A stretch of DNA of 64,000 bases, from contig CAVRUN010000001.1 of assembly GCA_963724435.1 (NCBI GenBank), positions 1,054,001-1,118,000 on the forward strand, in the 5' to 3' direction. This DNA comes from AP-15 sp963724435. Lineage in GTDB: Bacteria; Pseudomonadota; Alphaproteobacteria; ATCC43930; CGMCC-115725. The translations under genes and the position numbers were made by a program. The first letter of the stretch is position 1; each line of letters starts with the position of its first letter. Shown piece by piece: positions 15,889-23,674 of the stretch. The notes beneath the pieces are model-generated. The model saw nothing but the letters and a program-made list of their open reading frames with translations. It did no database searches and had not been told where the DNA came from.

Positions 15889-16860
15889 TCAATCGACTCT
15901 GACGAGCTTTTGCAAAGCGCGCAGGCCGGGCGGGATCTGTTCGCCTTTGGCGCGGACCCGACGGCCCCAATTGGTGAACGACACCTCGCCGACATAGATG
16001 TCGCCGCGGCTGTCAACCGCGAGCCCGTGCGGCGAGATGAACTGGCCGGGCTCGAGCCCGGCATGCGCATGACCAAGCCGCGCCAGCAATTCGCCGTTCT
16101 GAGTGTAGATGCTGACCCTCGGCCCGCAATTCGGCAGGTCGATATTAACCGCCATATCGGGCCCGATCTCGCCAACAAAAAAGCGCGGCGTCTTTGTGCC
16201 GGTCTCCATATAGAGACCCGACGGCCGGTGCATGTTGTTCCACTGGGCCTCGTATTTGCCATTGCCGTCGAACACCTGAACCCGGTGATTTTCGCGGTCG
16301 GCGACGTAAACCCAGCCGTCCGGATCGCAGCAGATGTTGTGGGCGATGTTGAACTGGCCGGGATCGGTGCCGGGCTCGCCCCACGACATCAGCAATTTTC
16401 CGTCAGGCGAATATTTGTGGACGCGCGAATTGCCGTAGCCGTCGGAGACATAAATGTCGCCCTGCGGCGATAGGGCGGTATGGGTACAGCGGTGAAACGG
16501 CTCGCCGCTCATGTAAGGCGCCGGTTTGCCGGCAATGCCGAGGGTCAGCAACACCCTGCCTTCGAGCGTGCATTTGCGCACCGTATGGTCGCCGTCATCG
16601 GTCAGGAAAACGGTTCCGGCCGGCGCCATGTGCACCCCGTGCGGGCGGGTGAAAACGCCCTCTCCCCAGGAGCGCAGAAAATTGCCGTTGCGGTCGAATA
16701 CGATCATCGGGTGGGCGCCGCGACTGAAGGCGTAGACATTGTCATGGGTATCGACGCCGACCGCGGCCACGTCGGCATCCCATTTCCAGCCCTCGGGCAG
16801 TTTCGCCCAATCCTCGGCGACCCGATAGCGGTAGCCGTCCGTTCCCAGAATGACCGACAT
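15889..16860 (-). CDS. NHL-repeat protein, peptidyl-alpha-hydroxyglycine lyase-like
   Basis: A 323-residue six-bladed beta-propeller. Repeated blades are visible as VAAVGVDTHDNVYAFSRG, FTRPHGVHMAPAGTVFLTDDGDH, HTALSPQGDIYVSDGYGNSRVHKYSPDG, AHNICCDPDGWVYVADRENHRVQVFDGNG and SPHGLAVDSRGDIYVGEV. This group resembles the lyase domain of peptidylglycine alpha-amidating monooxygenase; bacterial members sit in catabolic clusters with unproven roles. There is no signal peptide, so it is probably cytosolic. ATG 16860 (MSVILGTDGYRYRV) is preferred to an upstream frame extension at 16893. The truncated cyclase gene follows at 2 bp. Confidence 0.8.
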   Translation of the reverse strand: MSVILGTDGYRYRVAEDWAKLPEGWKWDADVAAVGVDTHDNVYAFSRGAHPMIVFDRNGNFLRSWGEGVFTRPHGVHMAPAGTVFLTDDGDHTVRKCTLEGRVLLTLGIAGKPAPYMSGEPFHRCTHTALSPQGDIYVSDGYGNSRVHKYSPDGKLLMSWGEPGTDPGQFNIAHNICCDPDGWVYVADRENHRVQVFDGNGKYEAQWNNMHRPSGLYMETGTKTPRFFVGEIGPDMAVNIDLPNCGPRVSIYTQNGELLARLGHAHAGLEPGQFISPHGLAVDSRGDIYVGEVSFTNWGRRVRAKGEQIPPGLRALQKLVRVD

Positions 16861-17145
16861 GGCGTTCCTCTCGTTTGCGGCGTCGGCCCGCACAGAGGCC
16901 CATCCCCGTGCGCCGATTTGTGCGGATTATAGGGCCCAACTCGACGCGGTTCGAGCGGGATCGCGGTGACGCAGTGAGCCCGCGGCGGGCTAAGAGGCTC
17001 GCCTCCGACAATTTTCAATCGCACGATCATTTTTATCTGGTACGTACCAAGAACACTTGCTATAAATACCCGTAATTAGGGTAAATAATCGATAAACGCC
17101 CCTTACAGGGGTGGATCTCATGGCTCGTTGCGAAAGGAGATCAGC
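16861..17145. promoter_or_regulatory. Divergent intergenic region rich in small palindromes
   Basis: Between the NHL gene (minus) and the secreted protein gene (plus). Visible palindromes: GGTACGTACC (17039-17048), TACCC-N7-GGGTA (around 17068-17085) and CCCCT-TAC-AGGGG (around 17099-17111). An AT-rich stretch TTGCTATAAATA (17056-17067) may be core promoter. AAAGGAG at 17133-17139 is the strong ribosome-binding site of the next gene. Confidence 0.4.
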
Positions 17146-18099
17146 ATGATCGGCGTCTCGCGTGTTCTGCCGGTATTGACCGCGATCCTGGTTGCCGCAC
17201 TGGTTGCGGTCCCGGCAAGGGCCGACTCCGGCGGTGGGGGGCCGGGCGCTTCCGCCTGTGCAGCGAATGCCTGGATCGATGTGCGTTGCTACGGGGCGAC
17301 CGGAGACGGCGTCACCGACGACACCAACGCGATCCAGAACGCGATTGCCGATGCCCTTGGAAAGAATGAGCCGCTATTTTTGTCCGCAGGCACGTTTAAA
17401 CTCACCAGCGCTTTGGTGATCGACTATACGACGCGGGCCGATACCGGTTTCCGGATCATCTCGATGGGCGCGACTTTCGACGGCAAATCGATCTCTTCGG
17501 GGCCGGTGCTTGAAATCGTGTGCTCGGGGGGCGCGCCACAGTCTTCCAAAGGCTGCTTTTACTTTAACGAGCAGGGCACGCTGTTTGTCTACGCAAACAC
17601 CAACAATTATGCCGTGCTTATCGGACAACCCGATTTCTCTGATGCGCACAACTCGATCAAAATCGATCATCTGATTGTCAACAACGCCAATCCCGGCCCG
17701 CAAGCCGGCGGGCTGCAGCTCAATTACGTTCTGAACGCGAACATCTTCGCGATAGCCGATTCCGCCGGCGGGGCGGCCGGAATAGCGCTCGAGCAGACGC
17801 AGATCTCGCATATCGGCGGGGCGGGATCGGCAAGCGGTAACGGCGGTGCCGGTTTGTTGATCGAAAATGGCTACACTTTCGCCAACACGATCGATGCGAT
17901 GGACCTCGAGGTGGCACCGACCTGCCTTGTGATTTCGTCGCAAAACGCGGCCCACAACACGTTCATTTCTCCCTACATGGCGTGTCCGACAGCGATCAAT
18001 GCGGTCTCCGGCGACACCACCAAGCTCGTCAACCCGCTGTTTGCCGGCAACGTCCAGACTCAATTCGCCGCTGCGGTTGGGGTGACAACGAGCCCGTAA
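17146..18099 (+). CDS. Secreted pectate-lyase-fold (parallel beta-helix) protein
   Basis: A 317-residue exported protein. Residues 1-26 form a Sec signal peptide (hydrophobic LPVLTAILVAALVAVP, cleavage after ARA). The mature part begins after a glycine-rich linker with WIDVRCYGATGDGVTDDTNAIQ, the signature of pectate_lyase_3/right-handed beta-helix proteins. Later blades show NANxxxxxSAG-like turns and an alanine/asparagine-rich interior (HNTFISPYMACPTAINAVSG). Family members bind or cleave polysaccharides, but catalytic Asp residues cannot be assigned with certainty here, so a carbohydrate-binding or phage-tail-spike-like role is also possible. AAAGGAG before ATG 17146 decides the start over an upstream in-frame codon. 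Confidence 0.75.
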   Translation: MIGVSRVLPVLTAILVAALVAVPARADSGGGGPGASACAANAWIDVRCYGATGDGVTDDTNAIQNAIADALGKNEPLFLSAGTFKLTSALVIDYTTRADTGFRIISMGATFDGKSISSGPVLEIVCSGGAPQSSKGCFYFNEQGTLFVYANTNNYAVLIGQPDFSDAHNSIKIDHLIVNNANPGPQAGGLQLNYVLNANIFAIADSAGGAAGIALEQTQISHIGGAGSASGNGGAGLLIENGYTFANTIDAMDLEVAPTCLVISSQNAAHNTFISPYMACPTAINAVSGDTTKLVNPLFAGNVQTQFAAAVGVTTSP

Positions 18100-18130
18100 A
18101 CCCGCTTGGAGTGAGGCGCGGGCGGCGCTG

Positions 18131-18167
18131 TGTAAAGCTTTACAATCTTGCCGCCCTCGCCCATATC
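18131..18167 (+). promoter_or_regulatory. Promoter of rnpB with overlapping palindrome
   Basis: -35 TTTACA (18139-18144), a 17-bp spacer, -10 CATATC (18162-18167), and the expected RNase P RNA 5' end 7 bp later. The -35 box is the right half of a perfect 14-bp palindrome TGTAAAGCTTTACA (18131-18144). Confidence 0.6.
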
Positions 18168-18173
18168 GAAATC

Positions 18174-18605
18174 GCCAGACGGTCGGGCGGCCGCTCTCGG
18201 CTTCGCACCGGGAGAGGAAAGTCCGGGCTCCACGGAGGTACGGTGCCGGGTAACGCCCGGCGGGGGCGACCCCAGGGACAGTGCCACAGAAAACATACCG
18301 CCAAGCCCGTTCCGGTCTGCCCGGACGGGCGGCAAGGGTGAAATGGTGCGGTAAGAGCGCACCGCGCCGCCGGCAACGGTGGCGGCAGGGAAAACCCCAC
18401 CGGGAGCAAGACCAAGTAGGGGCGGCAGGCGGCACGGCTGTGGACTCGTTCTACAAATGTGGCGCCGGGCGTATCTCCGCGCCGCTGCCCGGGTCGGTCG
18501 CAGGAGGCGCTCGGCAACGGGCGTCCTAGAGGAATGGCCGTCACCGAGGTGGAGCGCTTTCGGCGTTCCTCGGCGGGACAGAACCCGGCTTACACGCCGT
18601 CTGGC
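18174..18605 (+). ncRNA. rnpB: RNase P RNA (rnpB), type A
   Basis: The catalytic RNA of RNase P, which matures tRNA 5' ends. Conserved blocks occur in the right order: 5' strand of P1 (GCCAGACGG) pairing with the 3' end CCGTCTGGC (18597-18605), GAGGAAAGTCCGGGCTCC (18216 region), GGGGGCGACCCCAGGGACAGTGCCACAG-like P3/P4 segment, GGCAAGGGTGAAATGGTGCGGTAAGAGCGCACCG, AACCCCACCGGGAGCAAGACC, AGAGGAATGGCCGTCACC and ACAGAACCCGGCTTAC. About 432 nt, rather longer than most alphaproteobacterial versions (roughly 380-410) because of extra sequence around 18440-18530 (P12/P13-P14 side). rnpB just upstream of mraZ is a common alphaproteobacterial arrangement. Confidence 0.95.
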
Positions 18606-19267
18606 TTTCTCTCTCCCCATCAAATAAGGCGGGGGGCTGATCTCCGCCGGCGCTGCCCTCCGGTGGTTCCACACTCGGGTGGTTCTGGCCGCCCGGGCTC
18701 ATTCCGCGGACGCTCCATTGCCCCGAGCAGTGGATGCTTTGGCGGATCAATACGGGATAACGCCAGATTCCGGGGGAGAACTCTGTGAATCGCACTCTTC
18801 ACGATTGCCAACGGGCTCGCGGCGGGTAGGGTCGATCTGTGTGGTCGAGATGCTAGTTGCCGCGGTCGTGATGGCGGCGGCTTAATCTGGGGATTCCGGG
18901 CTTGGGACCACACTTGGGGGGACGAGACGGGCGATCCGGGGGGATCGCCCGTTTCATTCGCGAGAAAAGTCACAAGAACGCGGAATTGACAGGCTCGCTT
19001 CCGCCAATTCGATAACAGGAGCGGAGGGCGACGATCGAAGTCGGCGCACCTCGAGAGTGGCGGAGATCGGCGCCTTTACGTCGATCCGGATGACCGGACG
19101 ACCTTTTCTGGGCGCGCAGCGCTTGGACTGTTTCGCCCCACCGCGGAGCTCAAGCGAGACAATTCGGGCTAGTTTGTGCCACCCGTGGCCGAATTCTGGC
19201 AAAAATCTGCTCGTCATGGCCAGAATCTTATGGCATTCTTTTGCCATTGTTATTGCGGACTGCATTT
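18606..19267. other. 660-bp stretch between rnpB and next gene, no gene recognised
   Basis: No supported coding frame. The strand-specific feature is a strong hairpin at 18927-18952, listed separately. The interval 18720-18957 could hold a structured RNA ending in that hairpin; I could not match it to a known RNA family. The right part (18960-19267) contains no clear signal, and no good ribosome-binding site precedes ATG 19268. Confidence 0.4.
18927..18952 (+). terminator. Perfect 11-bp hairpin, possible terminator
   Basis: ACGGGCGATCC, loop GGGG, GGATCGCCCGT form a perfect 11-bp GC-rich stem followed by TTCATT. The T-tract is short, so factor-independent termination is plausible but not certain. 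Confidence 0.5.
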
Positions 19268-19492
19268 ATGGCGAGAGACGCGAATCCGTTAAAGTCTGAG
19301 CAGATCACGCTCTCGATCAATGCTCAGACGGTCTGGTATCTCGATCGCCTGGTCGAGACCGGACTTTACGGCAATAACCGCACCGAAGCAGCAAGGGTAG
19401 CGATATACGACCACTGCAAGATGCTCATCAGCCAACGCACTTTGGAAATGGCGCCGCGCTTGCCAAACCAAGATGTCACCCCGCTCCGCTGA
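19268..19492 (+). CDS. Small ribbon-helix-helix-like protein
   Basis: A 74-residue protein. SEQITLSINAQTVWYLDRLVETGLYG, then NNRTEAARVAIYDHCKMLI, has the strand-helix-turn-helix periodicity of the ribbon-helix-helix (CopG/Arc) fold: a beta strand with alternating residues, a helix beginning at QTVWYLDRL and the conserved G-x-N/S-R-T-E-A start of the second helix. Such proteins are DNA-binding repressors, often antitoxins. No toxin gene is visible beside it. It stands alone between the rnpB region and the dcw promoter. A regulatory target is unknown. Confidence 0.6.
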   Translation: MARDANPLKSEQITLSINAQTVWYLDRLVETGLYGNNRTEAARVAIYDHCKMLISQRTLEMAPRLPNQDVTPLR

Positions 19493-19825
19493 CACGCTCG
19501 GTACAGGAGGACGGCCGCTCGTGGCCTTTCTGCTCGAGCAGCCGAACTCGACATCTGAGCACCGCCTTCTCGGTGCCGCTGTCACAGTCTTCAAATTGCC
19601 GATCTTTAGCCGACTGCGCCCGTCTATATGATGTGGGTGATCATCTGGTGGGCACAAATCATAAAATTACAAGTTTTATTTTTAGAACCGCATTGACACC
19701 CATGATTTCCCATGTTATCCCAAGATCACCCATGGACGGGTGTGGCCGATGGGGGGAACTTCGGCAGCACCTATCGGGCGCCCCTTGCCGAGCGTCCGTG
19801 GGCGAGCGTTGGGGGAAGAAGTGGC
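19493..19825. other. dcw upstream region
   Basis: 333 bp before mraZ. It holds an AT-rich stretch (19650-19690) and the promoter/operator described separately; the transcript leader would be about 95-100 nt to ATG 19826. No open frame of merit. Confidence 0.5.
19693..19732 (+). promoter_or_regulatory. mraZ promoter with MraZ operator boxes
   Basis: Consensus -35 TTGACA at 19693-19698, a 16-17 bp spacer and a weak -10 (TTATCC/TATCCC around 19715-19721). Four CCCA tetramers at 19699, 19709, 19719 and 19729 (TGGG on the other strand) are spaced exactly 10 bp and cover the spacer and the -10. MraZ is known to bind direct TGGG repeats with 5-6 bp spacers upstream of its own gene, so this fits autoregulation of the cluster. 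Confidence 0.7.
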
Positions 19826-20281
19826 ATGTTTCTGTCCACTTATGTGAACAAGGTCGACCGCAAGGGGCGAGTTTCAGTGCCGGCGACCTTTCGCACCACG
19901 CTGTCGACGCAGCGCTTTCCCGGCATCGTGGTCTTCCCGTCCTACAAATATCCCGCCCTCGAGGCGAACAGCATCGAATGGATGGAGGAGTTGGCCAACC
20001 GCCTCGATATGTTCGACAAGTTCTCTGACGAGCATGAAAACTTGGAAATGCTGTTTGCCTCGTCTCGCGAGCTGCCGTTCGACACCGAGGGGCGGATAAT
20101 GTTGCCACCTGAACTGGCGGAGCACGCCGCCATCAGCGACAGCGTGGCGTTTGTCGGCGTCGGCAGAAACTTTCAGCTTTGGGAGCCGACACGGTTTGCC
20201 GAGCATGCCGCCACTTTGCGCGAGCGGATGCGCCAGCAGGGCACGCGGATGCCGTCACCTTCCAGTTCGCGCCGAGAATGA
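19826..20281 (+). CDS. mraZ: Transcriptional regulator MraZ
   Basis: First gene of the dcw cluster; a DNA-binding protein of the AbrB-like double-psi barrel class that regulates its own operon. The N-terminal MFLSTYVNKVDRKGRVSVPATFR is the conserved first repeat, and LPFDTEGRIMLPPELAEHAAI is the second. 151 residues, normal length. ATG 19826 (GGGGGAAGAAGTGGC before it) is right because the protein starts at the canonical MFLS. Its stop overlaps the rsmH start (ATGA at 20278). The upstream boxes at 19699-19732 are the likely target. Confidence 0.95.
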   Translation: MFLSTYVNKVDRKGRVSVPATFRTTLSTQRFPGIVVFPSYKYPALEANSIEWMEELANRLDMFDKFSDEHENLEMLFASSRELPFDTEGRIMLPPELAEHAAISDSVAFVGVGRNFQLWEPTRFAEHAATLRERMRQQGTRMPSPSSSRRE

Positions 20282-21315
20282 GACGGCAGCCCCACTCGCC
20301 GCCCCGCCCACAACGGGTGGCGCCGCCGATGATCGTATCCGGCACTCCGGCCGAGCATGTGCCGGTGATGGTTGGTCCCGTGATCGACATTTTGGCGCCA
20401 ACCGACGGGGCGCTTTACGTTGACGGAACCTTTGGTGCTGGCGGCTACAGCCGGGCTCTGCTCGACGCCGCAGATTGCCAGGTTGTCGCGATCGACCGCG
20501 ATCCTGAGGCGGTTCGGCGCGGCCACGAATTCGCGGCGGCTTACCGCCAACGTATCCAAATCATTGAAGGGAATTTCGGCGACATGGAGCGGCTCGTCGC
20601 GGCCGCAACCGCACCCATCGCCGGCATCGTCCTCGATCTCGGTGTGTCGTCGTTACAACTTGACATCCCCGCGCGCGGGTTTTCGTTTCGGTTTGACGGA
20701 CCGCTCGACATGCGCATGGGCGGCGCCGGGCAAAGTGCCGCCGACCTGGTCGCGGCCTTGTCCGAGGGGGAGCTCGCAGAACTGATCCGCGAATATGGCG
20801 AGGAGCGTCACGCGCGGCGCATCGCCCGTTCGATTCTTGCCGCCCGCCAGCACAACCCGATCCGGCGAACGGTGGAACTCGCCGATATTGTGCGCGCCGC
20901 TGTCCCCAAAGCGGAACCGGGTCTCGACCCGGCCACCCGCACCTTTCAGGCGCTGCGTATCGCCGTCAACGACGAATTGGGCGAACTCGATCGCGGACTT
21001 CTCGCCGCCGAACGCCTGCTGGCATCAGGCGGCCGGCTCGCGGTGGTGTCTTTTCACTCTCTCGAGGATCGCCGCGTCAAAGAATTCTTGCGGCAGCGAA
21101 GCGAGATGGCGCCGCGCGCCTCGCGGCACGAGCCGGTTCCGAGCGAAACCCGGGCGCCGAGCTTTCGGCTGATTCACCGGCGGCCGATCAAACCAAGCGA
21201 GGAAGAGACAGCTCGCAACCCGCGAGCGCGTTCTGCTCGGCTACGCGCCGCCGAGCGGACTTCAGCGCCGCCATGGCCGACCGGGCGCCACCGTGCAAAG
21301 GAGCGTGCGGCATGA
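20278..21315 (+). CDS. rsmH: 16S rRNA (cytosine(1402)-N4)-methyltransferase RsmH
   Basis: MraW/RsmH methylates N4 of C1402 in the 16S rRNA decoding site. The 345-residue frame starts at ATG 20278, overlapping the mraZ stop, with a short basic leader (MRRQPHSPPRP) before the family domain beginning EHVPVMVGPVIDIL. SAM motif: VDGTFGAGGYSRALL, then VVAIDRDPEA, LDLGVSSLQLDIPARGFSFRFDGPLDMRM and, near the end, SFHSLEDRRVKEFLR. The C-terminal segment ends in a basic tail. Translationally coupled at both ends (ATGA). Confidence 0.95.
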   Translation: MRRQPHSPPRPQRVAPPMIVSGTPAEHVPVMVGPVIDILAPTDGALYVDGTFGAGGYSRALLDAADCQVVAIDRDPEAVRRGHEFAAAYRQRIQIIEGNFGDMERLVAAATAPIAGIVLDLGVSSLQLDIPARGFSFRFDGPLDMRMGGAGQSAADLVAALSEGELAELIREYGEERHARRIARSILAARQHNPIRRTVELADIVRAAVPKAEPGLDPATRTFQALRIAVNDELGELDRGLLAAERLLASGGRLAVVSFHSLEDRRVKEFLRQRSEMAPRASRHEPVPSETRAPSFRLIHRRPIKPSEEETARNPRARSARLRAAERTSAPPWPTGRHRAKERAA

Positions 21316-21902
21316 TCAGGCTTCCGACCCTATTCTGGCTGCTGATCGTTTCGACCGCGGGCTTTGCCATGTTCGCCGTCAAATACGAAGTGCAGAGCGT
21401 CGCGGACCAGCTAGCCCGGACGGTCAGACAGGCCGATGACACCGAACGCGAAATTCGCGTTCTTGACGCGGAATGGGCCTTTCTAAATCGGCCCGATGCA
21501 TTGGCTCAAATGAACCAGCGCCTGTTGTCGCTGGGTCCGATCGCGACTAAGCAGTTGCGAACAAATATCGCCGATGTTGCGATGCGCCCGGTTCCATTGC
21601 CGGCGCCGCCACCACCACCGCCGCCTCCGGCGCCTGTCGAAAACATCGCCGCAGATAGAGCCGCGGTGGTCGCGCAGGCGGTACCGGCGCGGGATCAGCC
21701 GCAATCGAGCACGCCGCCGGCCGCGGCCGTGCCAGCCCAGCCGCCTGAAATCCCCAAACCCGTCCTTACCGCGGCACTCGAAACGCAGACCGCATCCCGG
21801 CCTGTCAGGAGTGCGGTTGCGAAAGCATCATTTCATTCCGCCCCGCCGCACCGGGCTGGCTCGCTCAATGAGCTGATCGCCCAAATCGCGGAGAGCCATT
21901 GA
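21312..21902 (+). CDS. ftsL: Cell division protein FtsL, long form
   Basis: Small bitopic division protein that joins FtsB and FtsQ at the divisome. One N-terminal membrane segment (residues about 5-24: PTLFWLLIVSTAGFAMFAVKY) is followed by a short coiled region (VADQLARTVRQADDTEREIRVLDAEW) and the FtsL-type LNRPDALAQMNQRLLSLGPI. The remaining 110 residues are disordered and proline/alanine-rich (a run of prolines at about 97-106) and end with SLNELIAQIAESH. At 196 residues it is much longer than E. coli FtsL (121), as in other alphaproteobacteria. ATGA overlap with rsmH; the ftsI start overlaps its stop. Confidence 0.9.
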   Translation: MIRLPTLFWLLIVSTAGFAMFAVKYEVQSVADQLARTVRQADDTEREIRVLDAEWAFLNRPDALAQMNQRLLSLGPIATKQLRTNIADVAMRPVPLPAPPPPPPPPAPVENIAADRAAVVAQAVPARDQPQSSTPPAAAVPAQPPEIPKPVLTAALETQTASRPVRSAVAKASFHSAPPHRAGSLNELIAQIAESH

Positions 21903-23674
21903 TGAGCGCCGCCTATCAGTTCGCCGATAATCCCTGTCGGCCACGGCACTTCAAGCCGCCACCATGTACGCCGGTAATCCCGGATGGTCCGGCAAAGCGG
22001 GCACTCGAGGGCACGCGCCCGCGGCTGTTCATTGCCAGCCTCGCCTTTATGATCGCGTTTGCGGTCATCGCCGGGCGCCTTGCTCAAGTCACCTTGTTGC
22101 CGAGCGGCGTTACCGTCCCGCGGATCGCACGGTTCGATCCGCCGCCGCCACCCCCGCTCGAGCGCGCCGACATCGTCGATAGTAACGGCAAGCTGCTGGC
22201 GGCGACCCTCGACACCCCATCGCTTTACGCCAATCCGCGCCAGATTCTCGACCCCGCTGATACCGCGCAGAAGCTCGTCGCGACACTGCCCGGTCTCGAC
22301 CACGATGCAATATTGGCCAAGCTGACCTCGGGTAAAGGCTTTGTCTGGATCAAGCGGCATCTGACCCCGGAGCAAGCCTACGCGATCAACCAGCTGGGTC
22401 TGCCCGGTTTGCAATTTCAACATGAAGAACGGCGCGTCTACCCGTATGGCGCGTTGCTGTCCCATGTTGTCGGGTTTACCGGCGTCGATGATAATGGCGA
22501 GGCCGGTCTCGAGCGCGGGCTCGACGACACCCTGCGGGGGCGCCGGGAACCCCTGCAACTGTCGATTGATCTGCGACTGCAATACATCCTGCACGAAGAG
22601 TTGCAGCGGGTCGTCGACGATTTTACGGCTAAGGGCGGCGCCGGGCTGATCATGAACGTGAATACCGGCGAAGTCCTGGCGATGGTGTCGTTGCCCGATT
22701 TCGATCCGGCCCATCCCGGGACCCTGGATCCCTCTCATCCAGAGAGAACGATCGCCGAACGCATGTTCAACCGCGTCACGCTCGGCGATTACGAAATCGG
22801 CTCAGTCTTCAAGATCTTCACGACGGCGATGGGACTGGATTCGGGCGCGACCACGATGAGCGGCCGCTTCGACGCCACCAACCCGATCCATATCGGCCGG
22901 TTCACGATTTCCGATTATCACGGCAAGCACCGCTGGGAGTCGGTGCCCGAAATCTTGATGTATTCTTCGAATATAGGCGAGGCGAAGATCGCGCTTGCGG
23001 TGGGTGCTGATCGACAACAGGCCTATCTACGTCGCTTAGGCCTCCTCACCGCGCCGAGTTTCGAACTGAAGGAGATCGGCAAGCCGCACTATCCGGCAAG
23101 GTGGCGCGAGGTCAATGTGATGACGATCGGTTTTGGCCACGGCATCTCGGAGACCCCGCTGCAAGTCGCCACCGCCGCTTCGGCACTCGTCAATGGCGGA
23201 ATCCTGCGCCCAGCGACACTGCTCAAATTGCCGCCCGGAGGCGCCCCACAGGGAACGCGAGTGATTTCGCCCGAAACTTCGGATCATATGCGCCAGTTGC
23301 TGCGCATGGTCGTCCAGTACGGCACCGGCGAGATGGTCAACGCACCCGGCTATGTCGTCGGCGGAAAGACCGGCACCGCCGACAAGGTTGAAGGGCGGCA
23401 CTATGCCGAGCGCAAATTGCTTTCGAGCTTTGTCGGCGCGTTCCCGATGACCGCACCTAAGTACCTGGTTCTGGTAATGGTCGACGAGCCGCATCCGAAC
23501 AAATCGAGTCATGGCTATGCAACCGCGGGCTGGACCGCGGCGCCGGCGGTCGGCCGCACGATCGTCCGCATGGCGCCCCTACTTGGAGTGCAGCCGGTGG
23601 ACGAATCCTCTCCCGAAGTTGTTCATGCGTTGACACCCGATAGCCTGCAAGGCAAGCGGATTGAAACTTACTGA
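21902..23674 (+). CDS. ftsI: Peptidoglycan D,D-transpeptidase FtsI (PBP3)
   Basis: Septal class B penicillin-binding protein. 590 residues: a cytosolic N-terminus, one transmembrane helix (LFIASLAFMIAFAVIAGRLA, about residues 41-60), then the pedestal and transpeptidase domains. The active-site motifs are GSVFKIF (SxxK; catalytic Ser), SSN in MYSSNIGEAKIA and GGKTGTADK (KTG). ATG 21902 shares one base with the ftsL stop, a TTGATGA arrangement. It ends 14 bp into murE, so it is coupled downstream too. Confidence 0.95.
   Translation: MSAAYQFADNPCRPRHFKPPPCTPVIPDGPAKRALEGTRPRLFIASLAFMIAFAVIAGRLAQVTLLPSGVTVPRIARFDPPPPPPLERADIVDSNGKLLAATLDTPSLYANPRQILDPADTAQKLVATLPGLDHDAILAKLTSGKGFVWIKRHLTPEQAYAINQLGLPGLQFQHEERRVYPYGALLSHVVGFTGVDDNGEAGLERGLDDTLRGRREPLQLSIDLRLQYILHEELQRVVDDFTAKGGAGLIMNVNTGEVLAMVSLPDFDPAHPGTLDPSHPERTIAERMFNRVTLGDYEIGSVFKIFTTAMGLDSGATTMSGRFDATNPIHIGRFTISDYHGKHRWESVPEILMYSSNIGEAKIALAVGADRQQAYLRRLGLLTAPSFELKEIGKPHYPARWREVNVMTIGFGHGISETPLQVATAASALVNGGILRPATLLKLPPGGAPQGTRVISPETSDHMRQLLRMVVQYGTGEMVNAPGYVVGGKTGTADKVEGRHYAERKLLSSFVGAFPMTAPKYLVLVMVDEPHPNKSSHGYATAGWTAAPAVGRTIVRMAPLLGVQPVDESSPEVVHALTPDSLQGKRIETY

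Noticed and set aside
17374..18435. Long minus-strand frame over the secreted protein and rnpB
   Set aside because: It covers the RNase P RNA and the antisense of a well-supported gene; the composition is not protein-like.
18679..18885. Small gene of 68 codons after rnpB
   Set aside because: No ribosome-binding site, alanine/valine-rich end and overlap with a structured region; kept as non-coding.
19631..19655. TGGGT and TGGGC on the + strand (19634, 19649) as extra MraZ boxes
   Set aside because: They are 15 bp apart and outside the promoter; the 10-bp spaced set at 19699-19732 explains the regulation better.
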